Of a DNA stretch of 64,000 nucleotides, positions 44,524 through 52,533 are shown piece after piece. Every line of letters starts with the position of its first letter. Position 1 is the first letter of the stretch. The notes beneath the pieces are model-generated. The model saw only the letters and a list, made by a program, of their open reading frames with translations, made no database searches and was not told where the DNA came from. This DNA comes from Pseudomonas reinekei (GTDB lineage: Bacteria; Pseudomonadota; Gammaproteobacteria; Pseudomonadales; Pseudomonadaceae), in contig NZ_MSTQ01000024.1 in NCBI RefSeq assembly GCF_001945365.1, positions 20,497-84,496 on the forward strand, in the 5' to 3' direction. A program made the position numbers and the translations under genes.

Positions 44524-45687
44524 GTGACAGACACTGCCCGACAGACCTGCGTTTTACGGATACTCAACGGTCCGCTGCAGGGATGCGAATTTCCCCTCGG
44601 CGACACCACCACGTTGTTCGTGGTCGGGGCTGCGGATCTGTTGGGGCAGGGGGCGCTGACAGCCAGTGTTCCTGCCGATGCAGTCTTCGTTCCGCTGGAG
44701 GAGGGTGGCTGCAATTTCGAGGTACTGGCGGATCAGGCGACGCCCGATGGCTTGCCGGTTCGGTTGCTCGACGACGCTGCAGAGCTACGTCATTGCGCCT
44801 TCCAGTGCAGGGTACAGATCGGCGGCCTGCAAATCGCCTTGCGCCCTGAGGACCAGACCTGGGCTCCTGAAGTGCTCGGACAACCCGTCTGGGCTTCATC
44901 CGAAACGTACAAGCCTGCGTGGTGGCGTAGCCCGTTGCCTCGATGGATCGCCGGTGGGCTGGCGCTAGCCGCGCTGGTCGCCACAACCCGTCTGTTGTCG
45001 GTACCCCAACCGGCGCCTGAAACCGATATCCGTGCGTTGATTGCCGGTGTCAGTGCCGAGGCCCGGGTGTTGAGCGGTCGTGACAATGCAATCTATGTCT
45101 TCGTGGCTTCCGAGCGCGATGCTGGCTGGAGTCGGCAGGTGCTGGTGCGCCACAACGCACTGAGCGGCAAAGTGTTGGTGACGGACCAGGAGCGCCGTCG
45201 ACTGGAGCAGTTGCTGATAGACCATGATCTGCAACTGGCCTGGCACGCCCTTGATCTCAAGGATCCCTCGGCGCCGCGCCTGTTACTCAGTGCCCAACGT
45301 AATCTGCTGACACCTCAGAAGCAGGCGAAGCTGATCGAAGCACTGCTCGCGGCCGCGCCCTATGCCCGAGACATAACCCTGCAAGTGCAGGATGACAACC
45401 TGCTGGCTGATCTGGCGCAGGAGGGGCTGCAACGCCTTTCACTGGGGTTCAACCGCTCGGAGCAGGAGGGCAGTGTCACCTTCGCCGTGACGGGCAACCT
45501 GCAGGATTCCGAACTGGCCGCCGCTCGCCGTTTCGTCGACAGCTTTTACCAGCAGTGGGGTGATCGTTACGTGAACTTCACGGTCGAGCTCAAGGACGAT
45601 GCGCTGAGTGACAAGTCGTTTCAAACCGGCCCCCAGGGCTACATCAAGATGACCTCGTCATCCTGGCATTTTCCAACACAACACTAA
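44524..45687 (+). CDS. prgH: T3SS inner-membrane ring protein PrgH (SctD)
   Basis: This 387-residue bitopic protein has an N-terminal cytoplasmic FHA-like domain, one TM helix (about 140-158, RWIAGGLALAALVATTRLL) and a periplasmic region of ring-building modules. It forms the outer of the two inner-membrane rings with PrgK. The start is GTG 44524, with GGAG upstream. Confidence 0.93.
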   Translation: MTDTARQTCVLRILNGPLQGCEFPLGDTTTLFVVGAADLLGQGALTASVPADAVFVPLEEGGCNFEVLADQATPDGLPVRLLDDAAELRHCAFQCRVQIGGLQIALRPEDQTWAPEVLGQPVWASSETYKPAWWRSPLPRWIAGGLALAALVATTRLLSVPQPAPETDIRALIAGVSAEARVLSGRDNAIYVFVASERDAGWSRQVLVRHNALSGKVLVTDQERRRLEQLLIDHDLQLAWHALDLKDPSAPRLLLSAQRNLLTPQKQAKLIEALLAAAPYARDITLQVQDDNLLADLAQEGLQRLSLGFNRSEQEGSVTFAVTGNLQDSELAAARRFVDSFYQQWGDRYVNFTVELKDDALSDKSFQTGPQGYIKMTSSSWHFPTQH

Positions 45688-45696
45688 AGGTGACCC

Positions 45697-45957
45697 ATGT
45701 CTGGTATTGGTATTCCGATCGATTTCTCCGATGACTTTCTCGGGCGTCAAGCCGCAGCGTTCGAACTTGGGGCAGAGAATCTCAAGATAGCGCTGGATAA
45801 GGCTTTGGACGAACTCAAGGATGATGCTTCCGACCCTTCGAAGCTGGCGGCCTATCAGGCAGCCTTTTCGTCCTACACGGTGTTCCGTAATGCCCAGACC
45901 AACACGATCAAGGGCTTCAAGGACATCGACATGGCGATCATCCAGGCGGCGCGTTGA
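45697..45957 (+). CDS. prgI: Needle subunit PrgI (SctF)
   Basis: This 86-residue helical-hairpin needle protein has the family's PSKLAAYQAAFSSYTVFRNAQTN turn-and-helix and ends FKDIDMAIIQAAR. It polymerises into the needle. It lies 9 bp after prgH and is followed by a strong hairpin. Confidence 0.95.
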   Translation: MSGIGIPIDFSDDFLGRQAAAFELGAENLKIALDKALDELKDDASDPSKLAAYQAAFSSYTVFRNAQTNTIKGFKDIDMAIIQAAR

Positions 45958-45972
45958 TTCTTTTTTTCGGTC

Positions 45973-46001
45973 GGCCATCGATGTAGATCGATGGCCTTTT
46001 T
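45973..46001 (+). terminator. Hairpin terminator between prgI and prgJ
   Basis: A perfect 10-bp stem GGCCATCGAT-GTAG-ATCGATGGCC is followed by TTTTT. It lies inside the prg operon, directly after the needle gene, so it probably causes partial termination or stabilises a prgH-prgI message. Confidence 0.7.
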
Positions 46002-46012
46002 GAGTGCATCCC

Positions 46013-46321
46013 ATGTCCATTCAGAACATTTCCCAGTCCTTCGTTGCGCGTACGTCGTTCACTGAGTTGCGTGGTCCGCAGGAAGGGCCGATCGTGTCCC
46101 TCGAGTCGCGCTTGATCGATGCGTTTGCCGGTTCTGCCGTCAACAGTGAGCAGCAAGTCTCGGCGATCAATCAGCTGATGCAGCGCCCGGATATCACCAG
46201 TCCTGAAGTGCTGACTCAATTGCAGGAGCAAGTGGGGCAGTACAACGTCGACATCAACTTGCTCAACGTGCTGGTCCGCAAGGCGGTGGGCACGGCCGAA
46301 ACCCTGTTGCGTGCGTCATGA
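46013..46321 (+). CDS. prgJ: Inner-rod protein PrgJ (SctI)
   Basis: A 102-residue small helical protein whose C-terminus (QVGQYNVDINLLNVLVRKAVGTAETLLRA) matches the SctI inner-rod family. ATG 46013 is favoured over GTG 46004. Its stop overlaps the prgK start. Confidence 0.9.
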   Translation: MSIQNISQSFVARTSFTELRGPQEGPIVSLESRLIDAFAGSAVNSEQQVSAINQLMQRPDITSPEVLTQLQEQVGQYNVDINLLNVLVRKAVGTAETLLRAS

Positions 46322-47040
46322 AGGTTGGGGCGTTACTGGTTGTCATGTGCGTGGCGTTGATCGGCTGTCGCCAGCCAAGTCTGCTTGAAGGGCTCGATCA
46401 GCAACAGGCCAATGAAGTGCTTTCGGTTCTGCAACGCAACAACATCGCCGCGGTGAAAGTCGACGCCGGCAAAACCGGCTATGCGGTGAAAATCGATCAG
46501 GTCGATTTTTCCGCGGCCGTCGATTTGCTCAACCTCTATTCGTTACCTTCCCGGCCGCGCTTGCAAGTGGCACAGATGTTCCCGGCCGATTCACTGGTGG
46601 CCTCGCCTCGTGCAGAAAAAGCCCGGCTGTATTCGGCGCTGGAGCAGCGGATCGAACAGTCGCTGGGTGTGCTCGAAGGCGTGGTTTCAGCGCGGGTCCA
46701 TGTCAGTTACGACCTGGATGCCGGCGAAGGCGGGCGCAAATCACCGCCCATTCATCTGTCGGCGGTAGCCGTCCATGAACGCGATATCGAACCGCAATTG
46801 CTGATCACCGATATCAAGCGCTTTCTCAAGAACAGTTTTGCGGCGGTGGAGTACGAGAACATCTCCGTGGTGCTGTCGAGACGTTCGCCGACGCAGCACG
46901 TCGCGCCGTCCGCTAAAGCGACGCAAGGGCACTCGCAGTGGGTGTGGTTGTTGGCCGCGGTGAGCGGATTGCTATTGGCCATTGGTGCAGCCTGGGCCTA
47001 TCGCCAGTCGAGTACAGGACAGCGTGATGGCGCACGCTGA
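46318..47040 (+). CDS. prgK: T3SS ring lipoprotein PrgK (SctJ)
   Basis: This 240-residue lipoprotein has a lipobox LIGC at residues 14-17, the YscJ/FliF ring-building motif (GVVSARVHVSYDLDAGEGG) and a C-terminal TM helix (WVWLLAAVSGLLLAIGAAWAY). It forms the inner ring with PrgH. It overlaps orgA by 14 bp. Confidence 0.95.
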   Translation: MKVGALLVVMCVALIGCRQPSLLEGLDQQQANEVLSVLQRNNIAAVKVDAGKTGYAVKIDQVDFSAAVDLLNLYSLPSRPRLQVAQMFPADSLVASPRAEKARLYSALEQRIEQSLGVLEGVVSARVHVSYDLDAGEGGRKSPPIHLSAVAVHERDIEPQLLITDIKRFLKNSFAAVEYENISVVLSRRSPTQHVAPSAKATQGHSQWVWLLAAVSGLLLAIGAAWAYRQSSTGQRDGAR

Positions 47041-47593
47041 ATGTTTGCAGCGAATTCTCGCCCAACCTTTGAGTTATCTACATCCGCAGCGCCTGTCTTT
47101 ACCGGCGCAGTTCGATGGGGCCGAGGCCCGACGCCTGCTCGACCGGATGCTGCTCGAAGGGCTTGATTTGCAAGGTTCGTGGCCTTCGACACCGCTGTCA
47201 GCCGTGGGGCATCTTTGGATTGACCATTGGCGAGCGCTGCCCTACATCGCAAGGCTGATGGGCACCTATCGGGTGCTGCCGGATCTGGCGCAAGGCGCCG
47301 CGCTGCTGCGCTTGCCGTTATCGCTGCGCCGGTTTGCCGGTTACCGGCTGGGCACCCGAAGAGGCGCGTCGATCGAGGGCTCCTCCGATCCTCTGGAGCA
47401 AGTCGAAGCCGCCGGCCTCAATGCATTGTGGAGCTGGCGCGAGCAGGTGCCGCCGATGTTGCTGGAACGCCTGATCCTGCAATTCTCCGAACCGGTTGTC
47501 AGCTTGTCCAGGCAATGGCCGATCACTGAACCCGATCCAGCTCTTTTCTTCTTGGCGGTGCAGCATGCTCGACGCTATCCGAACCCTGACTGA
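47027..47593 (+). CDS. orgA: Sorting-platform adaptor OrgA (SctK)
   Basis: This 188-residue protein fits OrgA/SctK, which joins the SctQ pods to the SctD ring: N-terminal HAECLQRILAQPLSYLHPQRL and internal FAGYRLGTRRG. It starts inside prgK and overlaps orgB by 29 bp. The family diverges quickly; gene order supports the call. Confidence 0.88.
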   Translation: MAHAECLQRILAQPLSYLHPQRLSLPAQFDGAEARRLLDRMLLEGLDLQGSWPSTPLSAVGHLWIDHWRALPYIARLMGTYRVLPDLAQGAALLRLPLSLRRFAGYRLGTRRGASIEGSSDPLEQVEAAGLNALWSWREQVPPMLLERLILQFSEPVVSLSRQWPITEPDPALFFLAVQHARRYPNPD

Positions 47594-48263
47594 ACTCCCC
47601 GACTCCCATGCGGTGCATCTGCCACGCGAGGATATTATCGCCGCACGTGAACGTCGCACTTTGCAACGCCAGGCTCAGCGGTGGGCCCGTGACTGTGTCG
47701 ACCAGGCCCGGTGTGATGCCGACGCGGTGCATGCCCAGGCGTTTCAGCAAGGCTATGCCGAGGGCGTCTTGCGCGCGGTAGAGCATCTGGCGAACGGTTT
47801 GCTGGAGTCGCAGGCGCTGGGGCAAACATTACGCAAAGACCTCACGCAGGCCGCGCGCGCAATACTTGAAGACGCCTTGAGTCGTCCCGAGTGGCTGGAC
47901 GAAATGCTCGAGCGCTGGCTGGCGACGCAACCGGGCGATGCGGGCGCTGTGCTGCAAGTGCTGCTGCCGATGCATTGCCGTCCCCGGAGTGATGAGCTGC
48001 GTGAGCGATTGTGCAGGCAGTGGTCCGGCGAAGTGGTCTTCGACTATCACTCACAGGAGCGTTATGTGGTGCGCCTCGCGGATCAGCTGCTCGAATTCGA
48101 TGTGGAAACCAATCAAAGGCGCCTGGAGCCATGGTTGCTGGCGAGCGTCGAGAAACTGCCGGACTCGGTTCGTGCTTTGGACCAGTCTGCCGTTCAGGCG
48201 CTGACAGCGCTGTGTTCGACCTTCGGCGCGCGCGTGGCCGATGGAGTCAGCCATGAAGATTGA
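47565..48263 (+). CDS. orgB: ATPase-linked stator OrgB (SctL)
   Basis: This 232-residue FliH/SctL-type protein has an N-terminal Arg/Gln-rich coiled coil (AARERRTLQRQAQRWARDC) and a C-terminal globular domain. It connects the ATPase InvC to SpaO. ATG 47565 lies within orgA. Confidence 0.88.
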   Translation: MLDAIRTLTELPDSHAVHLPREDIIAARERRTLQRQAQRWARDCVDQARCDADAVHAQAFQQGYAEGVLRAVEHLANGLLESQALGQTLRKDLTQAARAILEDALSRPEWLDEMLERWLATQPGDAGAVLQVLLPMHCRPRSDELRERLCRQWSGEVVFDYHSQERYVVRLADQLLEFDVETNQRRLEPWLLASVEKLPDSVRALDQSAVQALTALCSTFGARVADGVSHED

Positions 48264-48684
48264 TAGCCTGAGTAATCACGGCGCGCTCAAGCAGGAGAGC
48301 GGCGTTCAGACGCTTGAATCTCGTTTTCTTGCTGCGGGCCAGAATGTGTCTGAACACCGGCGTCCGGACCCGGAGTTCGAGCACCTGTATCAATTGCTGT
48401 TAACCATGGAAGGACAAGGAGAAAAGGCGATCTACGATTTTCTCCGCACGTTGCGTAGCGCCGACGGCACCTCTGCCGCCTATCCAACGGCTCAGAAACT
48501 GATGACCGTCACCCTCCAGGTACTGGTTCGCCTGAAAGAAGAGAAGCTTGAAGGCTCGCAGCTGTTCAAGGAAATGCGCGGAGCCAACAACCTGGCGTTC
48601 AGCATGGATGTCTTCGTCAAGGCGTTCATGCGAGAGGTGTTTGAGCCGATGGGGGATGAGGCGCGGGAAAAGAGTGATTGGTGA
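48253..48684 (+). CDS. OrgC-like protein
   Basis: This 143-residue protein occupies the orgC position of the prgHIJK-orgABC order and has a similar length to Salmonella OrgC, a secreted factor that promotes needle assembly. It is helical and charged, without TM segments. GGAG lies 6 bp before ATG 48253, which I prefer over ATG 48241. I rely mainly on synteny, since OrgC is poorly conserved. Confidence 0.65.
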   Translation: MKIDSLSNHGALKQESGVQTLESRFLAAGQNVSEHRRPDPEFEHLYQLLLTMEGQGEKAIYDFLRTLRSADGTSAAYPTAQKLMTVTLQVLVRLKEEKLEGSQLFKEMRGANNLAFSMDVFVKAFMREVFEPMGDEAREKSDW

Positions 48685-48710
48685 GCCAATACGCTGCGCT
48701 GTCAAACCGG

Positions 48711-50267
48711 TCAGACATTGGCGGCAGGCTTCGTTCCCTGGTTGGCGTATACGAATCCGGGACGACTCGCGAACACCACCGCGGCAACCAGCGCATTGAC
48801 GATGTGATCGACTTCGGTTTTGGAGATTGGCAGTGTGGAGAAGTAGCGACTGGCTGAAACCACGACGGTGATGATGGTTTCGCTCATTGAGGTGCGGATC
48901 GCATTGGTGGTCAGGAATTGGTTGGCCACGTGTTCCGCGGAGGGAATGCGAGGCGCCATGAGCTTGATCCGGAAGCCTTCAGGGTTTTTCTCCGGTTGAA
49001 GGGCATGCATGATTTCGCCACCGAGGACCTGGCTGGCGATGTCGGCTCCAGCATTGTAGGTGCCGCGTAAAACATCATGGCCGATGACCGGAGCCAGGGA
49101 TTCGAGAATCTCGGTGGTTCGGTTTTCCGTTGACAGGTCGACACTGGCCGCTGCCTCGGTGTTGCGTGCAAGCCAATCCGAAAGTTGGGTCGCGAACACC
49201 TCATTGGCTGTGGAAGGCGCACTGCCCGCCGACATCGCATAGCCGGGGCCGGAGTTCGGCGCCGTATTGCTCATGGCTGTAAAGGCCAGAAACTGCAAGG
49301 CGCCATTCAGACCTGCAGTGGCTACCGTTCCGGTCGGATTGGGGGTCGAATTGTCGCTGATCGGCAGGAACAGATTCACCAGATCGGAGGCGAAGCTGTA
49401 AAAGGCCGTTTGCGAACCGTACGAGGCCAGTGCCGGCAGCGCTTGGGGCGCTGCTGCCGCCATTGCCAGTGCGGCCATCGATAACGTGAGGGTAGCGAGG
49501 CGGGCCAGGCGCGTTTGTGTATTGGCGGTGCCGTTGCACTCATCCCTGACCGCGCCAATGATGTTCAGCGCGGGCCCCATCATCAGTGAAATCGCACCGA
49601 GCACATTGCGTGTCAGCGGCGAGGCGGCACTGGATTGCAGGGTTTTTTCCAGGGTGAATCCGATCAGCTGGCGAATCGTTGTCAGGGTGCCCACGACAAG
49701 GCCGGTACGCAGGCCGGAAATCGTCAGGTTGCAGGCCCAGCGACCGAGATCCCCCTCGAATTCGTTACGGCCCAGTTTGCCCAGTAGTTCGCCGAGGCAG
49801 TCGGTTATGGTTTGTGCGCGCTGGATGGTTGCTGTCGGCGACTGCTCTGTTTTTATCGATGGGTCCATTTCAGCGATTTTAATAGCGATGTATTCCTCGA
49901 TTGAGCCGTCACGAGCATTGTCGTGTGCTTCCTCTATCTCACCTGCGAGAAGCTGCTCAATGGTTTGCGCGAGATTGGCTGAAGCAACAGCGTGATCGGT
50001 GGATTCCGTCGTGATGATTTCACTCAGGTTCAGGTCAATGCCCTCGAGCACGCCCTGCATTTCAACCACAACGGAGCTATCGCCCTGTCTGTCCGGATAG
50101 GGAGCGTGCATCATCAAGGCATTTTCAATCTGATGAGACGACGCGTAGCCGTCCAACGCTATTATCGTGTGGTTTTTGGGGGGCGTCCGCGCCGAGCGGT
50201 TTGTGTCAGGTTGAGTCGGGAGTCTGGATACCGGTAAACCTGTGGACAATAGAGGCATTTTTTTCAT
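48711..50267 (-). CDS. Candidate type III effector or translocated membrane protein
   Basis: This 518-residue protein on the opposite strand closes the T3SS region, 26 bp from the orgC-like stop. The first 50 residues are Ser/Thr/Pro-rich and disordered, like type III secretion signals. Residues about 175-360 have several hydrophobic stretches (NVLGAISLMMGPALNIIGAV, LATLTLSMAALAMAAAAPQALPALASYG), separated by Asn/Thr-rich loops, suggesting insertion into a host membrane. No enzyme motif was recognised. No chaperone gene is adjacent. Effector status is inferred from location and composition. Confidence 0.65.
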   Translation of the reverse strand: MKKMPLLSTGLPVSRLPTQPDTNRSARTPPKNHTIIALDGYASSHQIENALMMHAPYPDRQGDSSVVVEMQGVLEGIDLNLSEIITTESTDHAVASANLAQTIEQLLAGEIEEAHDNARDGSIEEYIAIKIAEMDPSIKTEQSPTATIQRAQTITDCLGELLGKLGRNEFEGDLGRWACNLTISGLRTGLVVGTLTTIRQLIGFTLEKTLQSSAASPLTRNVLGAISLMMGPALNIIGAVRDECNGTANTQTRLARLATLTLSMAALAMAAAAPQALPALASYGSQTAFYSFASDLVNLFLPISDNSTPNPTGTVATAGLNGALQFLAFTAMSNTAPNSGPGYAMSAGSAPSTANEVFATQLSDWLARNTEAAASVDLSTENRTTEILESLAPVIGHDVLRGTYNAGADIASQVLGGEIMHALQPEKNPEGFRIKLMAPRIPSAEHVANQFLTTNAIRTSMSETIITVVVSASRYFSTLPISKTEVDHIVNALVAAVVFASRPGFVYANQGTKPAANV

Positions 50268-50431
50268 CCAGTGAACGGGAATGAGGCTACGTCATTGCAA
50301 TCGCATCGATCATTGGGTGCTGTGCGGCGGCGGAACTATCAAAAAACGCTCACGGGCGATGCCTGCACTGATCGCCGCAACAACAGGTCTCTAATTAACC
50401 GGGGTTCTCGCCGGTTACCTCCTGGGCCGGC

Positions 50432-50437
50432 TATAAT
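50432..50437 (+). promoter_or_regulatory. -10 element of pyrD
   Basis: A perfect TATAAT lies 44 bp upstream of the pyrD start. No good -35 hexamer is seen at the right distance. Confidence 0.5.
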
Positions 50438-50475
50438 CCCCGCCACTTTTTATTAGCCCAGAGTCAAACCCGCCC

Positions 50476-51495
50476 ATGTACACCCTGGCCCGTCAGCTGT
50501 TGTTCAAACTTTCCCCGGAAACCTCCCACGATCTGTCCCTGGACCTGATCGGCGCGGGAGGGCGTCTGGGACTCAACGGCTTGCTGTGCAAGGCCCCGGC
50601 AAAGAAGCCGGTGAATGTCATGGGCCTGGATTTCCCGAACCCGGTGGGGTTGGCGGCCGGCCTGGACAAGAATGGCGCGGCCATTGATGGGTTCGCTCAG
50701 CTGGGTTTCGGTTTTGTCGAAATCGGCACCATCACCCCGCGTCCGCAACCGGGCAACCCGAAGCCACGGCTGTTCCGTTTGCCGGAAGCCGAGGCGATCA
50801 TCAATCGCATGGGCTTCAACAACCTCGGCGTCGATCACCTGCTGGCCCGTGTGGCGGCGGCCAGGTACAAGGGTGTTCTGGGTATCAATATTGGCAAGAA
50901 CTTCGATACGCCGGTTGAGCGCGCGGTCGACGATTATCTGATCTGCCTGGACAAGGTCTATGCCCACGCCAGCTATGTGACGGTCAACGTCAGTTCGCCG
51001 AACACGCCGGGCCTGCGCAGCCTGCAGTTCGGTGACTCGCTAAAGCAACTGTTGGCCGACCTGGCCACACGCCGCGCGGAACTGGCGCTGCGTCACGGCA
51101 AACATGTGCCGCTGGCGATCAAGATCGCCCCGGACATGACCGACGAAGAAACCGCACAGGTTGCGCAGGCATTGATCGAAACCGGTATGGATGCGGTCAT
51201 CGCCACCAACACCACCCTGAGCCGCGCAGGCGTCGAAGGCATGGAGCATGGTGACGAGGCGGGCGGTCTGTCCGGGGCACCGGTTCGCGACAAGAGCACG
51301 CACACGGTGAAGGTGCTGGCGGCGGAGCTGGGTGGTCGCCTGCCGATCATTGCGGCCGGTGGCATTACCGAAGGTAAACATGCGGCCGAGAAAATCACCG
51401 CCGGTGCGAGCCTGGTGCAGATTTACTCAGGCTTCATCTACAAAGGCCCGGCGCTGATCCGCGAATCCGTCGACGCAATTGCTGCCCTGCGCTAA
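50476..51495 (+). CDS. pyrD: Dihydroorotate dehydrogenase (quinone) PyrD
   Basis: This 339-residue class 2 enzyme oxidises dihydroorotate to orotate with quinone in pyrimidine synthesis. It has the class 2 N-terminal membrane-association helices (MYTLARQLLFKLSPETSHD) and the motifs NPVGLAAGLDKNG, NVSSPNTPGLR and IKIAPDM. It marks the right-hand edge of the T3SS insertion: pyrD-rmf-rlmL is a conserved Pseudomonas order. Confidence 0.97.
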   Translation: MYTLARQLLFKLSPETSHDLSLDLIGAGGRLGLNGLLCKAPAKKPVNVMGLDFPNPVGLAAGLDKNGAAIDGFAQLGFGFVEIGTITPRPQPGNPKPRLFRLPEAEAIINRMGFNNLGVDHLLARVAAARYKGVLGINIGKNFDTPVERAVDDYLICLDKVYAHASYVTVNVSSPNTPGLRSLQFGDSLKQLLADLATRRAELALRHGKHVPLAIKIAPDMTDEETAQVAQALIETGMDAVIATNTTLSRAGVEGMEHGDEAGGLSGAPVRDKSTHTVKVLAAELGGRLPIIAAGGITEGKHAAEKITAGASLVQIYSGFIYKGPALIRESVDAIAALR

Positions 51496-51515
51496 TCCCT
51501 GTGGGGATCGGGCCT

Positions 51516-51661
51516 TTGTGGCGAGGGAGCTTGTCGGATCGCCGCACCGTCCCGCTCGGCTGCGCAGCAGTTGTATTCCGGCCAATGCGTTCTAACGGGT
51601 ACACCGGGTGTCCAGTTTTGGGCTGCTACGCCGCCAGCGGGAGCACGCTCCCTCGCCACAA
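51516..51661. repeat. REPIN (type C)
   Basis: Outer arms TTGTGGCGAGGGAGC (51516-51530) and GCTCCCTCGCCACAA (51647-51661), with inner GC-rich palindromic segments, are of the same class as 21188-21312. It lies between convergent pyrD and rmf. Confidence 0.8.
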
Positions 51662-51681
51662 TGGAATTCACAGGCATAAAA

Positions 51682-51712
51682 AAGGGCCCCTTTAAAGGAG
51701 CCCCTGGGCCGC
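51682..51712 (-). terminator. Intrinsic terminator of rmf
   Basis: On the minus strand GGGGCTCCTTT-AAAGGGGCCC (one mismatch) is followed by TTTTTT. It lies about 80 bp downstream of the rmf stop. Confidence 0.75.
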
Positions 51713-51790
51713 AGCCCGCCGTCCGGATGGGACGTGCGTGGTTAATTCGTTACGTAATCAGATTGTCGTGTCGGAGTGTTGTGCCCTGTG

Positions 51791-52006
51791 TTAGCCGACG
51801 GCGTGAAGTTCGTTGAGTCTGTGGATTCCCGCAGTGCCGGTCATACCGTCCCAGTTGTCGCCGCGTCCTTCTCGCCAGCCGTTAATCCAGGCTTGACGTA
51901 CCGACGGTAGAGTAAATGGGCAAAGCTCACGGGATTTGCCACCAACGCCATATTGATATCCGCGCAAAAATGCTCTTTCCAACGGATCACGCTTAAGTCT
52001 TCTCAT
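51791..52006 (-). CDS. rmf: Ribosome modulation factor Rmf
   Basis: This 71-residue basic protein dimerises 70S ribosomes into inactive 100S particles in stationary phase. The family signature is DPLERAFLRGYQYGVGGKSREL and VRQAWINGWREGRGDNWDG. It is present between pyrD and rlmL as in other pseudomonads. The long structured leader upstream suggests post-transcriptional control. Confidence 0.95.
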   Translation of the reverse strand: MRRLKRDPLERAFLRGYQYGVGGKSRELCPFTLPSVRQAWINGWREGRGDNWDGMTGTAGIHRLNELHAVG

Positions 52007-52045
52007 AGGGTGTTGCCCTCACTTGTTGACTGTATTTATCGCGTC

Positions 52046-52138
52046 GACCTCTACTGAGGTCTGGCAGAAAAACTCTGCCGTTGGGGGCTCGTTGCCGGCG
52101 TGACGAGCCAAGGTGTTGGCGTCATTGCGGCGCCAACC
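52046..52138 (-). ncRNA. Structured 5' leader of rmf (rmf RNA motif)
   Basis: Four consecutive dyads lie just upstream of rmf: GACCTC-TACT-GAGGTC (52046-52061), GGCAGA/TCTGCC (52063-52079), GGCTCGT/ACGAGCC (52086-52109) and TTGGCG/CGCCAA (52116-52136). A conserved Pseudomonas 'rmf' RNA motif in rmf leaders has been described; position and stacked hairpins fit it. I compared structure from memory only, not a covariance model. Confidence 0.65.
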
Positions 52139-52264
52139 TGTATGGAGTTCTAACCAATGCGTCACATCGAGGGAATGATCGTTTTGTCATAAGGACGTAA
52201 CTGTTCATGTGCTAAGGCCATAAGTAACCGGATGTTCGCTGCGTATTTTTTGGGCAAACCCCGG

Positions 52265-52270
52265 TATGAT
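52265..52270 (+). promoter_or_regulatory. Possible -10 element upstream of rlmKL
   Basis: TATGAT at 52265 is a fair -10 for a transcript reading toward rlmKL through a 250-base leader. The -35 region is weak. Confidence 0.3.
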
Positions 52271-52355
52271 CGGCCCTGCGCAGGATGAACAGGTTAATCC
52301 TTTGGTGAGAATGCCTCCCGTTGCCGGGAAGGACTATTCGACGAAGGGTCGATTT

Positions 52356-52409
52356 ATGAAATTTGTTGCATCAACTTTTTTATCTGTCCTTGCATCTAAG
52401 CTCACTTAA
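52356..52409 (+). CDS. Possible 17-residue leader peptide
   Basis: ATG 52356 opens a 17-codon frame (MKFVASTFLSVLASKLT) ending in TAA, with GAAGG about 8 bp upstream. It lies in the rlmKL leader. The stretch 52139-52533 otherwise holds no gene. Coding status is uncertain; conservation is needed to believe it. Confidence 0.3.
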   Translation: MKFVASTFLSVLASKLT

Positions 52410-52533
52410 CCGGGCAGCAGGGGTGGAACGGCACACCTTCGTGCCACGCGGGCGCTCTTCGAGAAAAGCGCCTGATTGAAAACCGGTCCGGCAATGCGTT
52501 GTCGGGCCACTCAGCCAAAGGCTCCGAATTCTC

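Noticed and set aside
23348..50267. Hrp- or Psc/Ysc-type T3SS
   Set aside because: Gene order invFGEABC-spaOPQRS-sicA-sipBCD, a HilA-type regulator with iagB, and no HrpL-type promoter boxes place it in the SPI-1 group.
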